Positions 52,712 to 62,456 of a DNA stretch of 64,000 nt are shown in pieces. The DNA lies in NCBI RefSeq assembly GCF_014195535.1, contig NZ_JACIBY010000002.1:124001-188000 (forward strand), read 5' to 3'. The notes beneath the pieces were generated by a model that did not search any database, was not told the origin of the DNA, and saw only the letters and a list, made by a program, of their open reading frames with translations. Origin of the DNA: Runella defluvii. Its GTDB lineage: Bacteria > Bacteroidota > Bacteroidia > Cytophagales > Spirosomataceae. The position numbers and the translations under genes are program-made. Position 1 is the stretch's first letter; every line of letters begins with the position of its first letter.

Positions 52712-54072
52712 ACATCCGTCTGAGGCTGACCCTTCTTTTTGCCATATTGGTAGCCTCCATTATGCTTGTGTTTTCGTTGTCGGTCTATTATTTGTACGAC
52801 CAATTTCGAGAACAAGAATTTAACAAACGACTCCAAGAAAAAGCAAAAACAACAGTTCGCCTCTTGGAAGATGTCAGTGGAATCACTGAACCTTTGCTCC
52901 ATGCCATCGACCGTAATAACCTTACGGCCATGCACAAAGAAGAGGTGACTATTTACGACGTCCAGAATAAAATTATTTATGACAGCGGCAAAGAGCCCTT
53001 TCCAGTAAGCCCCGCAGTACTGCAAAGCATCCGAGATGGCAAGTCGTTTAGAGAGCAGGAGGGCGAAAAAGAAATCATTGGAATACGCTACATTGACCGA
53101 CGCAAAGAGGTACTCGTCGTTATCGCCTATGCCGTTGATTTATATGGATTTAGCAAACTAGAACGACTCCGAAGTATCCTCGTAACGGGTTGGGCCATCA
53201 GTTTGTTTGTGGTACTATTTTCTGGATGGTTGTTTGCAGGCGATGCCCTTCGGCCCGTTTCCGAAATTATAGAACAAGTAAAAAATATCTCGGCCCGTAA
53301 CATCCATGAGCGGCTTACGATTGGTCGAGAAAAAGATGAGTTGGCACAATTGGCCATTACTTTCAACGAACTCCTAAGCCGCTTAGAAATTGCTTTCACT
53401 TCCCAGCGTAGTTTTGTCTCGCACGCTTCCCACGAATTACGAACCCCTTTGGCAATTATGATGGGACAATTGGGCGTGTCGCTCATGCAGGAACGAACGG
53501 CAGAAGCCTACCGCGAGACCATCAAAGAAACGATTGAAGAAGTAAAAAAAATGCGGGATTTGGTCAACGGTTTGTTAGAACTCGCCCGCCTCAACGACGA
53601 CTCTTCTCAGTTTTTTGTGCATCCCCTGCGGGTGGATGAGCTCCTTTGGCAAGCGCGCGAAATATTACTGACCCACATGCCCAACTACAACGTTCACATT
53701 GAGTTTGACCAGTTTCCCGAAGAAGAAGAAGCCTTAGAAATTGAAGGAGATGCGTCTTTACTGCAAACTGCGTTTATGAATTTGATGGGAAATGGTTGTA
53801 AATATTCCCAAGATAATCGGGTAAACGTAACGCTTTATATTCAAGAAAAAGCAATACGGATTGTCTTTGTTGATCGCGGAGTAGGAATAGCTGAAAAAGA
53901 CCTCCCCCATATTTTTGAGCCCTTTTACCGCGCCGAAGCTACCCAATCCATCAAAGGGCACGGCGTGGGTCTTGCCTTAACAGAGCGCATCATCAAACTA
54001 CACAAAGGCGATATTCGGGTGCGTTCGCAACTGGGTGTCGGCACGCATTTTATTGTTACACTGCCTTTTTAA
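52708..54072 (+). CDS. Sensor histidine kinase
   Basis: The product has 454 residues. Two membrane segments (about 8-28 and 160-178) enclose a periplasmic domain of about 130 residues without a recognised sensor family. A HAMP linker follows (GDALRPVSEIIEQVKNIS), then the dimerisation domain with His242 (SHASHELRTPLAIM) and the ATPase domain with N-box NLMGNGCKYS, G1 DRGVGIAEKDLPHIFEPFYR and G2 GHGVGLAL. It phosphorylates the overlapping OmpR-type regulator. The overall make-up resembles CusS/BaeS-type kinases, which sense metals or envelope stress, so a different signal cannot be excluded. Confidence 0.95.
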   Translation: MNIRLRLTLLFAILVASIMLVFSLSVYYLYDQFREQEFNKRLQEKAKTTVRLLEDVSGITEPLLHAIDRNNLTAMHKEEVTIYDVQNKIIYDSGKEPFPVSPAVLQSIRDGKSFREQEGEKEIIGIRYIDRRKEVLVVIAYAVDLYGFSKLERLRSILVTGWAISLFVVLFSGWLFAGDALRPVSEIIEQVKNISARNIHERLTIGREKDELAQLAITFNELLSRLEIAFTSQRSFVSHASHELRTPLAIMMGQLGVSLMQERTAEAYRETIKETIEEVKKMRDLVNGLLELARLNDDSSQFFVHPLRVDELLWQAREILLTHMPNYNVHIEFDQFPEEEEALEIEGDASLLQTAFMNLMGNGCKYSQDNRVNVTLYIQEKAIRIVFVDRGVGIAEKDLPHIFEPFYRAEATQSIKGHGVGLALTERIIKLHKGDIRVRSQLGVGTHFIVTLPF

Positions 54073-54150
54073 TCTTGTTTTAATAGGCAATTAACCTGCT
54101 TTTAATCGAAGAAAGGGAGCTTTGTGAGACATAAACGCTACCTCCTTTGT

Positions 54151-56655
54151 ATGAAAGCCAAAACGCATCATCCCCTCTTCGATGAGCATGAAGTCCTTCA
54201 CGAACTAAAACACTTTTTGCCAGCCCAAGCTCCGCTCAAAGATTTTATCCACCACAATACACTTCACGCATTTCAGCACCAGAATTTTTATCAAGCATTG
54301 AGAAATGCGTCGGCATTTTTTGGATATAAAGTAACGCTGACGCTGGACGAATACCGTGAACGGTATAGGCAAAATCGCATTAGCGAGGAAGTCCTTGAAC
54401 GGGTTATTGCAGAAAGAAAAGGAAAAGAAGAAGTAGGTGTTTGGAAACGCAAAGCCCTCACAGGCAACTACGACCCCACCATTTCGGGAAGAATTGGACT
54501 TCTCCGCGACAACTGGAAAAAACAGTACCGCATCGACTTAGACTTGCTGGTACACCCGCTTTTCTTTCGGGTGGTTTGTAGTTATTTAGACCAAGGTATT
54601 TCGATTTGGGGGTTTCCAGTGGCACACAAAGGATTCCTTTCGTCGATACGCGAAATGGAACGGAATACGTTCGCCAGTTTTTTTAAAGCAGAACGGGCGA
54701 AAAAATTGCTCTTCAACGAAAACTGTCAAATCAGCGATTTGTTGAAGTTGCTTATCGGTGATGAATCATTGTACAAACAATACCTCTACGACCTACAGTT
54801 TGCCCACCAAGGATGGTCGGGAATCGTGTCGGTCTTGGAAGATCAGCCCCAACTGTTGCTTGACCGCAAAAAAATCAGCCTTAGGGAATTGATTATCTTT
54901 GAGTTACTACTAGAAATAGACGCACTCGACGACAAGTATCAGGGTAACTGGGCACCCTTAGCATCTCGCTTAGAAACTCCCCCAACCCCGATTTTTGCCA
55001 AAGTACCCTACACTGAATTTCACGAAGTGATTGAGATTTGGCAAGAGGCGTTTGAGTGGAGTTTTTACGACCAAGTGCTGGCAGGAATGAAGCAGGGCAC
55101 TTCGCCCACCAACGTTCCTGCGTCTAAGACGTTTCAGGCAATGTTTTGTATGGATGACCGGGAGTGCTCTATTCGCCGTTATGTAGAGCAACACGACCCT
55201 CATTGTCAGACGTTTGGCACCCCTGGCTTTTTTGGCGTTGAGTTTTATTACAAACCCAAACACGCCAATTCGATTACCAAACAGTGCCCCGCGCCAGTTA
55301 CGCCCACTTATTTGATAAAAGAGCTAACCAACGAAAAGGAAAAGCGTGAACGTGACCTCCATTTTACCAAATATTCACATACGCTTTTGCGGGGTTGGCT
55401 GATTTCACAAACGTTGGGTTTTTGGTCGGCACTACGTTTGGCGCTTACGATTTTTAAACCTTCTTTGAGCCCCGCCACCAGTTCTTCGTTCAAGCACATG
55501 GACGAATTTTCGGAGTTAACCATTGAAAACACCAACCCTGACGAAAAAGAAAATGGGTTGCAAATTGGGTTTACGATTGAGGAAATGGCCACTCGGGTCG
55601 AAAACCTGCTGCGTAGCATTGGCTTGGTCGAGCAGTTTGCCCCGCTGGTGTATGCCGTAGGACACGGCTCCACGAGCGTCAACAATACGCACTATGCAGG
55701 ATACGACTGCGGCGCGTGTTCGGGACGGCCAGGGTCGGTCAATGCACGCGTTATTAGCTACATGGCCAACCACCCTAAAGTGCGTTTGTTGCTGCGAGAA
55801 AGGGGCATTGATATTCCCGAAACGACTCAGTTTTTAGGAGCATTGCACGATACCACCCGCGACGAAATTGCTTTTTACGATACCACGTCGCTTTCGGCAA
55901 CCAATGCAGCTTTGCACCAACAAAACGAAGCGAATTTTAACAAAGCCTTGGATTTCAACGCCAAAGAACGCTCGCGTCGTTTTGAGTCGATTGATTCTCA
56001 CTTGCCCGTTGAAAAAGTACACGAAAAAATCCGCCGTCGCTCGGTTTCTTTATTTGAACCACGTCCCGAGCTCAACCACGCCACCAATGCCCTTTGTATT
56101 GTTGGGCGTCGTGATATTTCTAAGCACTTGTTTCTCGACCGTCGTTCGTTTATGAATTCGTTCGACTACCGCGTTGACCCAGAAGGCAATTACCTAACGA
56201 CCATTCTCAACGCGGTGGCTCCCGTAGCAGGAGGTATCAATTTGGAATATTATTTTTCACGGGTTGACAACCAAAAACTAGGTGCAGGAACCAAACTTGC
56301 CCACAACGTAATGGGGCTGTTTGGGGTGGCCAACGGTATCGACGGTGACTTACGCCCAGGACTTCCGAGCCAAATGATTGAAGTCCATGATCCAGTTCGG
56401 CTCATGGTGATTGTGGAGCATTTTCCATCGGTAGTACTGCGCTCTATCCAGAAATCGGCCGCTACCTATGAATGGTTCATGAACCAGTGGATTCATTTAA
56501 TAGTGGTAGAACCTACAACTCAAGCCTTCTATCTTTTCAAGAACGGCGAATTTGTCGAATATCACCCTATCAAACAAGCCATAGAAGTGGTACAAAATGT
56601 CCCCTCCTTGGTCGAAGCCCACGAGGAAAACCTCCCCATTTACCTTCTTCAGTAG
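54151..56655 (+). CDS. dabA: DabA, beta-carbonic-anhydrase-like subunit of inorganic carbon pump
   Basis: The product has 834 residues (DUF2309/UPF0753). I chose the ATG at 54151 (MKAKTHHPLFDEHEVL) over a GTG 27 bp upstream. The zinc site of DabA is present: Cys333 and Asp335 (MFCMDDRECSIRR), His505 (VGHGSTSVNN) and Cys520 (YDCGAC), with the same spacing between the last two ligands (15 residues) as I recall for Halothiobacillus DabA. DabA hydrates CO2 to bicarbonate in a one-way manner, driven by the membrane partner DabB that follows after 19 bp. In a heterotroph the bicarbonate would feed carboxylases and fatty acid or nucleotide synthesis. Confidence 0.93.
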   Translation: MKAKTHHPLFDEHEVLHELKHFLPAQAPLKDFIHHNTLHAFQHQNFYQALRNASAFFGYKVTLTLDEYRERYRQNRISEEVLERVIAERKGKEEVGVWKRKALTGNYDPTISGRIGLLRDNWKKQYRIDLDLLVHPLFFRVVCSYLDQGISIWGFPVAHKGFLSSIREMERNTFASFFKAERAKKLLFNENCQISDLLKLLIGDESLYKQYLYDLQFAHQGWSGIVSVLEDQPQLLLDRKKISLRELIIFELLLEIDALDDKYQGNWAPLASRLETPPTPIFAKVPYTEFHEVIEIWQEAFEWSFYDQVLAGMKQGTSPTNVPASKTFQAMFCMDDRECSIRRYVEQHDPHCQTFGTPGFFGVEFYYKPKHANSITKQCPAPVTPTYLIKELTNEKEKRERDLHFTKYSHTLLRGWLISQTLGFWSALRLALTIFKPSLSPATSSSFKHMDEFSELTIENTNPDEKENGLQIGFTIEEMATRVENLLRSIGLVEQFAPLVYAVGHGSTSVNNTHYAGYDCGACSGRPGSVNARVISYMANHPKVRLLLRERGIDIPETTQFLGALHDTTRDEIAFYDTTSLSATNAALHQQNEANFNKALDFNAKERSRRFESIDSHLPVEKVHEKIRRRSVSLFEPRPELNHATNALCIVGRRDISKHLFLDRRSFMNSFDYRVDPEGNYLTTILNAVAPVAGGINLEYYFSRVDNQKLGAGTKLAHNVMGLFGVANGIDGDLRPGLPSQMIEVHDPVRLMVIVEHFPSVVLRSIQKSAATYEWFMNQWIHLIVVEPTTQAFYLFKNGEFVEYHPIKQAIEVVQNVPSLVEAHEENLPIYLLQ

Positions 56656-56674
56656 TCGATAAACCATTATTTTC

Positions 56675-58543
56675 ATGACATCCATCCTTCATTTTTTCAT
56701 ACTAATTCCGCTTTTAGGCTTTCTAGTTAGTTTGTTATTGCCTCCCAAAAACGAAGTCGTCATTTCGCGTTCGGCTATCTTCACGGTGGGGCTTCAGCTG
56801 CTAACCGCCGTTGTTTTTTGTGCCTACTGGCTCTTTCAACACACCCCAACGATTGAAGTCAAAGACTTTTCGCTCTTTAGTTCGCCAGGCTATGAGTTTT
56901 TTATTACCTTTTATTTTGACGGTATCACCGCCGTTTATCTGTTGGTAGGTGCATTTTTATCATTTTTAGTGACCATTTATAGCCGTGCGTATCTCCACCG
57001 CGAAGCAGGTTACAAACGCTTTTTCAATACCATCCTCTTTTTTTATTTAGGGTACAACGTCGTCATTTTCTCGGGCAACTTCGAGACGCTGTTTGTCGGC
57101 TGGGAAATTTTAGGAATTTCTTCCTTTCTATTAATTGCCTTCTATCGCGACCGTTATCTGCCCGTTAAAAACGCCATTAAAGTGTTTTCTGTCTATCGTA
57201 TTGGCGATTTAGGGCTTATTTTGGCGATGTGGGCAAGTCACCATTTGTGGCACGAGAACATTACATTTCTCAAATTAAGCAACCACGAATTGGTACACGA
57301 ACACCTCCAAAACCACAGTTGGGTAGGCATTTTTATTTCGTTGATGATCTTGTTGGCAGCAGCGGCCAAATCAGCCCAATTGCCCTTTTCGGCTTGGTTG
57401 CCCCGTGCCATGGAAGGCCCCACTCCCTCTAGTGCTATTTTTTACGGTTCGTTGTCGGTACATTTTGGCGCATTTTTGTTGTTACGCACTTTCCCCTTTT
57501 GGGAAGAACAAACTTCCGTTCGGATTTTGATTGCACTTTTGGGAATCATCACCAGTGCCATTGCTACGCCCATTGCTCGGGTACAGTCGTCGGTCAAGAG
57601 CCAAATAGCTTACGCCTCTATTGCCCAGATTGGACTGATTTTCGTTGAAATTGCGGCGGGGCTTGAAGTAATTGCCCTCATTCACTTTGCTGGAAACGCC
57701 TTTTTACGCACCTATCAGCTGTTGGTCTCCCCTTCGGTAGTGAGTTATTTGATTCGCGAACAGTTTTACAATTACGTGCCACGCCAACATACGTTTGAAG
57801 ACTCTCTTCCTAAAAAGTTGGAATATACCGTGTATTTGTTAAGCCTCAAAGAATGGAATCTCGACTCGTTTATGAACCACATTGTGTGGAAACCACTCCG
57901 CCGCGTAGGTCGTAAACTAGACTTTTTGACCCACAATCGTCTGCTTATGCTGTTTGTGCCTACCTTTTTATTGGCACTTATTGCCTATAATTTTCAAGAC
58001 AAACTTTCGGCCCAAAGCCACGTATACTTCCCGATTTTGTTCGCCTCCATTGGGTTGTTGATGGTATTAAAATCTTATTCGGAGCGCAAAAGCCCACAAA
58101 TGAGCTGGTTGTTACTGATTATGAACCACTTTTGGGTAGCCTTAGCGATTTCATTCAATGAGCACTTTACGCTTGAAGAAGTACTTTTCTACCTCAGTGG
58201 TGTCGTGATTGCGGGCGCGGTCGGTTATGCTTGCTTGCGGCGGCTCAAGCTGCTCGAACCCAAGGTGGATTTAAACCAATTTGCGGGGCACGTATATGAG
58301 CATCCCAAGCTGACTTTGGTGTTTTTGCTGGCCGCGATGGGGCTCATGGGTTTTCCTATTACGCCCACGTTTATTGGCGAAGACTTGGTGTTTAGTCACA
58401 TCCACGAAGACCAGATTGTGCTTGCGTTTTTATGTTCCATTGGTTTCGTCTTTGAGGGGATTGCGATTGTACGCATTTACGGGCGTGTCTTCCTTGGCCC
58501 ACACACCAAACATTACCACGAAACAGCCTATCGTTCTTCGTAA
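56675..58543 (+). CDS. dabB: DabB, proton/cation-channel subunit (NuoL-like)
   Basis: The product has 622 residues with about 14 or more membrane segments and belongs to the NuoL/MrpA proton-pumping family. Key family features are the loop around NFETLFVGWEILGISSFLLI with Glu, AAAKSAQLPFSAWLPRAMEGPTP (with Lys and the PFSAWL signature), HFGAFLLLRTFPFW and SQIAYASIAQIGLIFVEI. No other complex I genes are around it; the neighbour is dabA. It should couple cation (H+ or Na+) flow to DabA's CO2 hydration. The end near HYHETAYRSS is shorter than NuoL. Confidence 0.92.
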   Translation: MTSILHFFILIPLLGFLVSLLLPPKNEVVISRSAIFTVGLQLLTAVVFCAYWLFQHTPTIEVKDFSLFSSPGYEFFITFYFDGITAVYLLVGAFLSFLVTIYSRAYLHREAGYKRFFNTILFFYLGYNVVIFSGNFETLFVGWEILGISSFLLIAFYRDRYLPVKNAIKVFSVYRIGDLGLILAMWASHHLWHENITFLKLSNHELVHEHLQNHSWVGIFISLMILLAAAAKSAQLPFSAWLPRAMEGPTPSSAIFYGSLSVHFGAFLLLRTFPFWEEQTSVRILIALLGIITSAIATPIARVQSSVKSQIAYASIAQIGLIFVEIAAGLEVIALIHFAGNAFLRTYQLLVSPSVVSYLIREQFYNYVPRQHTFEDSLPKKLEYTVYLLSLKEWNLDSFMNHIVWKPLRRVGRKLDFLTHNRLLMLFVPTFLLALIAYNFQDKLSAQSHVYFPILFASIGLLMVLKSYSERKSPQMSWLLLIMNHFWVALAISFNEHFTLEEVLFYLSGVVIAGAVGYACLRRLKLLEPKVDLNQFAGHVYEHPKLTLVFLLAAMGLMGFPITPTFIGEDLVFSHIHEDQIVLAFLCSIGFVFEGIAIVRIYGRVFLGPHTKHYHETAYRSS

Positions 58544-58664
58544 AAAACGGTTTTAACGCGTTTTTAATACCGCCTTAACTCCCCTTTAATTCGACTGTAA
58601 GACTTTTGCCAACAGTTAATCGTCTCCTTTTCACTATTATTTCTCAAGTTAATAAACAAGACTT

Positions 58665-60287
58665 ATGAAATCGAAGAATAACATTTTTGACAGTCTTCAA
58701 GCGCATTGGGCAAAAGATTTATTGTCAGGTTTTTTGGTGTCTTTGATTGCCCTACCATTGTGTTTGGGTATCGCAGGTGCCAGTAATTTCCCACCAATCA
58801 TGGGCGTAATGACCGCCATTGTTGGAGGGATTGTGGTGGCGTTTTTTGCGGGTTCAGAATTGACCATCAAAGGCCCCGCCGCAGGTCTGATTGTCATTGT
58901 TGCAGGTGCGGTTGAGGAACTAGGAAAAGGAGACAACGAAGTAGGCTGGAAACTAGCACTGGGTGTAGTGGTTGTAGCAGGGTTAATCCAAATCGTGTTG
59001 GGGTTATTGAAAGTAGCCAAGCTCGCCGATTTTTTCCCTCTTTCGGCCGTCCACGGAATGCTCGCCGCCATTGGTATCATTATCATGTCGAAGCAGTTGC
59101 ACTTGGCCGTAGGCATTGCCCCTTCAGAAATGAAAGGTAAAGAGCCGCTTGAGTTGCTCGAAATGGTCCCTCATAGCCTCATGCACATGGAATACCACAT
59201 CGCCATCATTGGCGGTATCAGCTTGTTGATTTTGTTTGGTTGGCCTTATCTTCAAATCAAGGCTCTCAAAAAAGTCCCACCAGCATTGGTAGTACTGATT
59301 GTAGGGGTATTGTTAGGTCAATATTTTCACTTAACAGAACCTTCTTACAAAAACCTAAAACCGTTGGTAAACCCTGGTGATTTCTCGATTAACCTCAACG
59401 CCGACTTTTCGGTACTTACCAACAGCGAGCTACTTCCTATCTTTTTGAAATACCTTTTGATGTTTGTATTGATTGGTTCATTAGAATCACTTTTGACGGG
59501 CCGTGCCATTGATTTGATTGACCCTGAAAAACGGAAGTCAGATTTAAGCAGAGACCTTACAGCGGTAGGTATCGGTAACACAATATCAGGTCTTTTGGGT
59601 GGTTTGCCTATGATTTCGGAAGTAGCCCGTAGTTCGGCCAATATCAACAACGGCGCCAAAAGTCGCTGGGCCAACTTCTTCCACGGCATTTTCTTGTTGT
59701 TGTTTGTAGTAATGCTCGTTCCCGTAATCAAAATGGTGCCCGTTGCTTCTTTGGCCGCAATGTTGATTTTTGTAGGCTTCCGTTTGGCTTCTCCCAAAGA
59801 GTTTGCGCACGTCTATCACATTGGTAAAGAGCAATTAACCATTTTCTTGATTACCATTATCGCCACCATCGCTACCGACTTGTTAGTGGGTATTGCGGCG
59901 GGTATTTTGACCAAATTTATTATTCAGTTGGCTTTTGGAGTACAGATTAAAGATATAATTAAGTCTCGTTTTGAATTAACAGAGCAAGAGTTAGGCGTGT
60001 ATCACCTTAGCGTCAAAAATGCAGCGGTGTTTGCCAATTATCTCAAACTCAAAGCACAATTAGCGAAAGTACCGCAAGGAAGTTCATTGATTATTGACTT
60101 CTCAAAGGCAGCGTACGTTGACCACACAGTAGCCGACAACCTGAATAATTTTAGAAGAGAGTTTGAGGCCGCAGGAGGAGTGTTGTCGCTCAAAGGATTG
60201 GATTTGCACGAAAGTTTATCGGAGCATCCATTGGCAGCGCGTCGTTTGCCCAAGCATTTGCGCAAAACGCTTGTAGAAATGGCTTAA
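58665..60287 (+). CDS. SulP-family anion transporter with STAS domain
   Basis: The product has 540 residues. About 12-14 membrane segments begin after residue 12 (DLLSGFLVSLIALPLCLGIA, with GASNFPPIMG and TIKGPAAGLIVI, the SulP signature region). A STAS domain spans about 445-535 (GVYHLSVKNAAVFANYL; LIIDFSKAAYVDHTVADNL; GLDLHESLSEHPL). Members carry sulfate, bicarbonate or other anions; BicA is a sodium/bicarbonate symporter of this family. Position directly after dabAB points to bicarbonate here. The STAS motif reads YVDHT in place of the DSSG of phosphorylatable STAS domains, as is usual for this subgroup. Terminator follows at 60333. Confidence 0.9.
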   Translation: MKSKNNIFDSLQAHWAKDLLSGFLVSLIALPLCLGIAGASNFPPIMGVMTAIVGGIVVAFFAGSELTIKGPAAGLIVIVAGAVEELGKGDNEVGWKLALGVVVVAGLIQIVLGLLKVAKLADFFPLSAVHGMLAAIGIIIMSKQLHLAVGIAPSEMKGKEPLELLEMVPHSLMHMEYHIAIIGGISLLILFGWPYLQIKALKKVPPALVVLIVGVLLGQYFHLTEPSYKNLKPLVNPGDFSINLNADFSVLTNSELLPIFLKYLLMFVLIGSLESLLTGRAIDLIDPEKRKSDLSRDLTAVGIGNTISGLLGGLPMISEVARSSANINNGAKSRWANFFHGIFLLLFVVMLVPVIKMVPVASLAAMLIFVGFRLASPKEFAHVYHIGKEQLTIFLITIIATIATDLLVGIAAGILTKFIIQLAFGVQIKDIIKSRFELTEQELGVYHLSVKNAAVFANYLKLKAQLAKVPQGSSLIIDFSKAAYVDHTVADNLNNFRREFEAAGGVLSLKGLDLHESLSEHPLAARRLPKHLRKTLVEMA

Positions 60288-60332
60288 TGTTTAATAAACA
60301 ATAAGTTTAGTTAAGTTAGTATATTTTAGAGT

Positions 60333-60361
60333 GAAAAAGGGAGGTTTTACCTCCCTTTTTC
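60333..60361 (+). terminator. Rho-independent terminator after sulP
   Basis: gaaaaagggaggt and acctccctttttc form a 13-bp stem around a short ttt-rich loop; the T run is inside and right after the stem. Confidence 0.9.
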
Positions 60362-60485
60362 ATTGGTTTACGAGTGCTTGCGCACCGTTATTTGTTATCT
60401 GTTATTTGTTAACCGTGTAGTTAGCTCTAAGTTACTGAGATTTAGCACAATTAACAGCTAACGGTTAGTTAACAATTAACCATGT

Positions 60486-61466
60486 TTAGGCCGAAATCCA
60501 GCTAAAATTATACGCTAACTCAGGTACTTTTGTGCGGTCAGCCACGCGTCGAAGCCGCGCAGGAAGTGCCATGAGGTAGTCGCGCGCGCGTTCGCCAGCA
60601 TCATTAAGATCAGGCACTTTGTCGATTTTCCATTCATCCAAAAGCGATTCCATAATTTCGATGTAATCGTGGGTTGTATAAACACCCAACCGCTGGGCGG
60701 CATCCGAATAATGGCTAAATGTCTCGCTAAGTTTGACCCCCGTTTCACGCAAGAAGTGCGCAGGCATGACAATTTTTTTGCGCATCATGTCTTCAAACGC
60801 CAACATCATTTCTGAAGAATCGACTTCAAAAATGCGGTTTACAAACGACTTGTATGCCTTGGCATGGCGCATCTCGTCGGCGGCAATTACGCCACACATT
60901 TTAGAAAGCAAATGATTACCGCATTGTTTGGCCAACGTAGCCGTGCGTCGGTGCGATATGTTGGTCGCTAGTTCTTGAAACGAAGTATAAATGAAGTTAC
61001 GGTAAGGATCCGTTCCTGTTTCAATATCGAAGCCATCCGAAATCAAATACTGCGTAGAAACTTCCATGGCGCGCATATTGACACGCCCCGACAAGTACAA
61101 ATATTTGTTGAGAAGATCCCCGTGGCGATTTTCTTCGGCGGTCCAGGCCCGTACCCATTTTGTCCAGCTTTGTTCAGGCTCTTGCTGGTTAATTCCTTCA
61201 ACGGTCATCAACCACGACTCATACGTGGGCAATGCCTCTTCGGTGATGGTATCACCTACCAATACAGCAATATAATCGTACGATAATTCGCGAGCAGCCT
61301 CTTGAAGAAGCTTTACTTCGGTAAAAAAGCTCTCTTTGGTCGAATCAGGCAAAAAATCCGCAGGCTGCCACAAAGTCTCGACAGGCTTCAGAAATTCGTC
61401 GTAGATGGAATCAATCTTTTGACCGATAAACTTCATTACCTCTATCCGAGTGGAGGGAAGTTGCAT
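60486..61466 (-). CDS. Acyl-[acyl carrier protein] desaturase (stearoyl-ACP 9-desaturase type)
   Basis: The product has 326 residues from the ATG at 61466 (MQLPSTRIEVMKFIGQ); a longer start at 61517 is less plausible. It is a soluble di-iron desaturase: EENRHGDLLNKYLYLSGRV and ADEMRHAKAYKSF are the two E/D-x-x-H motifs that bind iron. Members insert a cis double bond into acyl-ACP, giving unsaturated fatty acids (usually at position 9). The gene is on its own. PlsC, which uses acyl chains for phospholipid synthesis, is divergent next to it. Confidence 0.9.
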   Translation of the reverse strand: MQLPSTRIEVMKFIGQKIDSIYDEFLKPVETLWQPADFLPDSTKESFFTEVKLLQEAARELSYDYIAVLVGDTITEEALPTYESWLMTVEGINQQEPEQSWTKWVRAWTAEENRHGDLLNKYLYLSGRVNMRAMEVSTQYLISDGFDIETGTDPYRNFIYTSFQELATNISHRRTATLAKQCGNHLLSKMCGVIAADEMRHAKAYKSFVNRIFEVDSSEMMLAFEDMMRKKIVMPAHFLRETGVKLSETFSHYSDAAQRLGVYTTHDYIEIMESLLDEWKIDKVPDLNDAGERARDYLMALPARLRRVADRTKVPELAYNFSWISA

Positions 61467-61553
61467 AAAACTAAGATTATGAAATAAGTGTCTGAGAAAA
61501 TTTCCCGAAGGTAGCAAGAATTTTAGGAAAGTTGGTGAGATGTTGGCCTTGGG

Positions 61554-61586
61554 TTGCTAAAACGGGCAAATGTTTGCGTAATTTTG
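61554..61586 (+). promoter_or_regulatory. Putative promoter of plsC
   Basis: TTG (61554-61556) and TAATTTTG (61579-61586) are separated by 22 bp, a loose match to the Bacteroidota pattern; the ATG is at 61613. Confidence 0.4.
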
Positions 61587-61612
61587 GCGCTCAAAATCCC
61601 CGTTAGCGTGGC

Positions 61613-62350
61613 ATGAAAAAAATAATCGATTACGTTTTAGGTAGCCTTTACCTGTTGTACTTTGGGTTAGTTCTAGTGATTTTCCACCCCATTCAGATGG
61701 TATGTTTTCATTTGTTTGGGCGACGTGTTCATCAAAAATCGGTACACGTACTGAATGGTTTTTTGTTGCATGGGCTTTATATTTTAGGAACGCGTTTGGG
61801 GTTTAAGGCAAAAGCTACGTTACCCACCGACCGCCCCGTTATTTTTATTGCCAATCACCAAAGTATGTTCGACATCGTCGGAATGATTTGGTATTTACGC
61901 CAGAACTTCCCCCTGTTTGTGTCAAAAAAGGAGTTGGCAAAAGGCATCCCTAGTATTTCGTATAACCTTCAGAAAAGCGGCGCAGCCCTCATCGACCGCC
62001 AAGATGGGAAGCAAGCCATTATGGAAATAGCGCGATTGGCTAAGTTGATTGAAGAAACGAAATTTTCGGCGGCTATTTTTCCAGAGGGTACTCGCTCAAG
62101 AACTGGCGTGCTAAAAGCCTTTGCCACAGGAGGCGTAGCTATTCTGGTAAAGAAAGCACCCAACGCACTCGTTGTACCCATCGCCATAAAAAATACGGGA
62201 AAATTGAACCCAAAAGGCATTTTTCCGCTTAGTAGCTTTGAAAGTCTCTCGTGGACGGTGCTTGAGCCCATCGAACCCAAAGGAAAAACAATAGATGAGA
62301 TTGTTGAATTGGCCAAATCAAGTATTGAGAACGAATTAAAAAACGGCTAA
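61613..62350 (+). CDS. plsC: 1-acyl-sn-glycerol-3-phosphate acyltransferase
   Basis: The product has 245 residues. One N-terminal membrane segment (YVLGSLYLLYFGLVLVIFHP) anchors it to the inner membrane. The HxxxxD active site is NHQSMFDIVG and the glycerol-phosphate-binding block is FPEGTRSRTG. It acylates lysophosphatidate to phosphatidate in phospholipid synthesis. A different acyl acceptor (for example in ornithine or sulfonolipid synthesis) is possible within this family. Confidence 0.92.
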   Translation: MKKIIDYVLGSLYLLYFGLVLVIFHPIQMVCFHLFGRRVHQKSVHVLNGFLLHGLYILGTRLGFKAKATLPTDRPVIFIANHQSMFDIVGMIWYLRQNFPLFVSKKELAKGIPSISYNLQKSGAALIDRQDGKQAIMEIARLAKLIEETKFSAAIFPEGTRSRTGVLKAFATGGVAILVKKAPNALVVPIAIKNTGKLNPKGIFPLSSFESLSWTVLEPIEPKGKTIDEIVELAKSSIENELKNG

Positions 62351-62456
62351 ATCGTCCATCAGATACTGCTTTGTGAAGAGCATAATTTGTGAGTATCATT
62401 TTATTTATAATTAAATTAGTATAAATTTCGGGAGTATTCAACCATTCAAAGGCGCT

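Noticed and set aside
56675-58543. Complex I subunit NuoL
   Set aside because: No other nuo genes are nearby and it directly follows dabA, so DabB is the better call.
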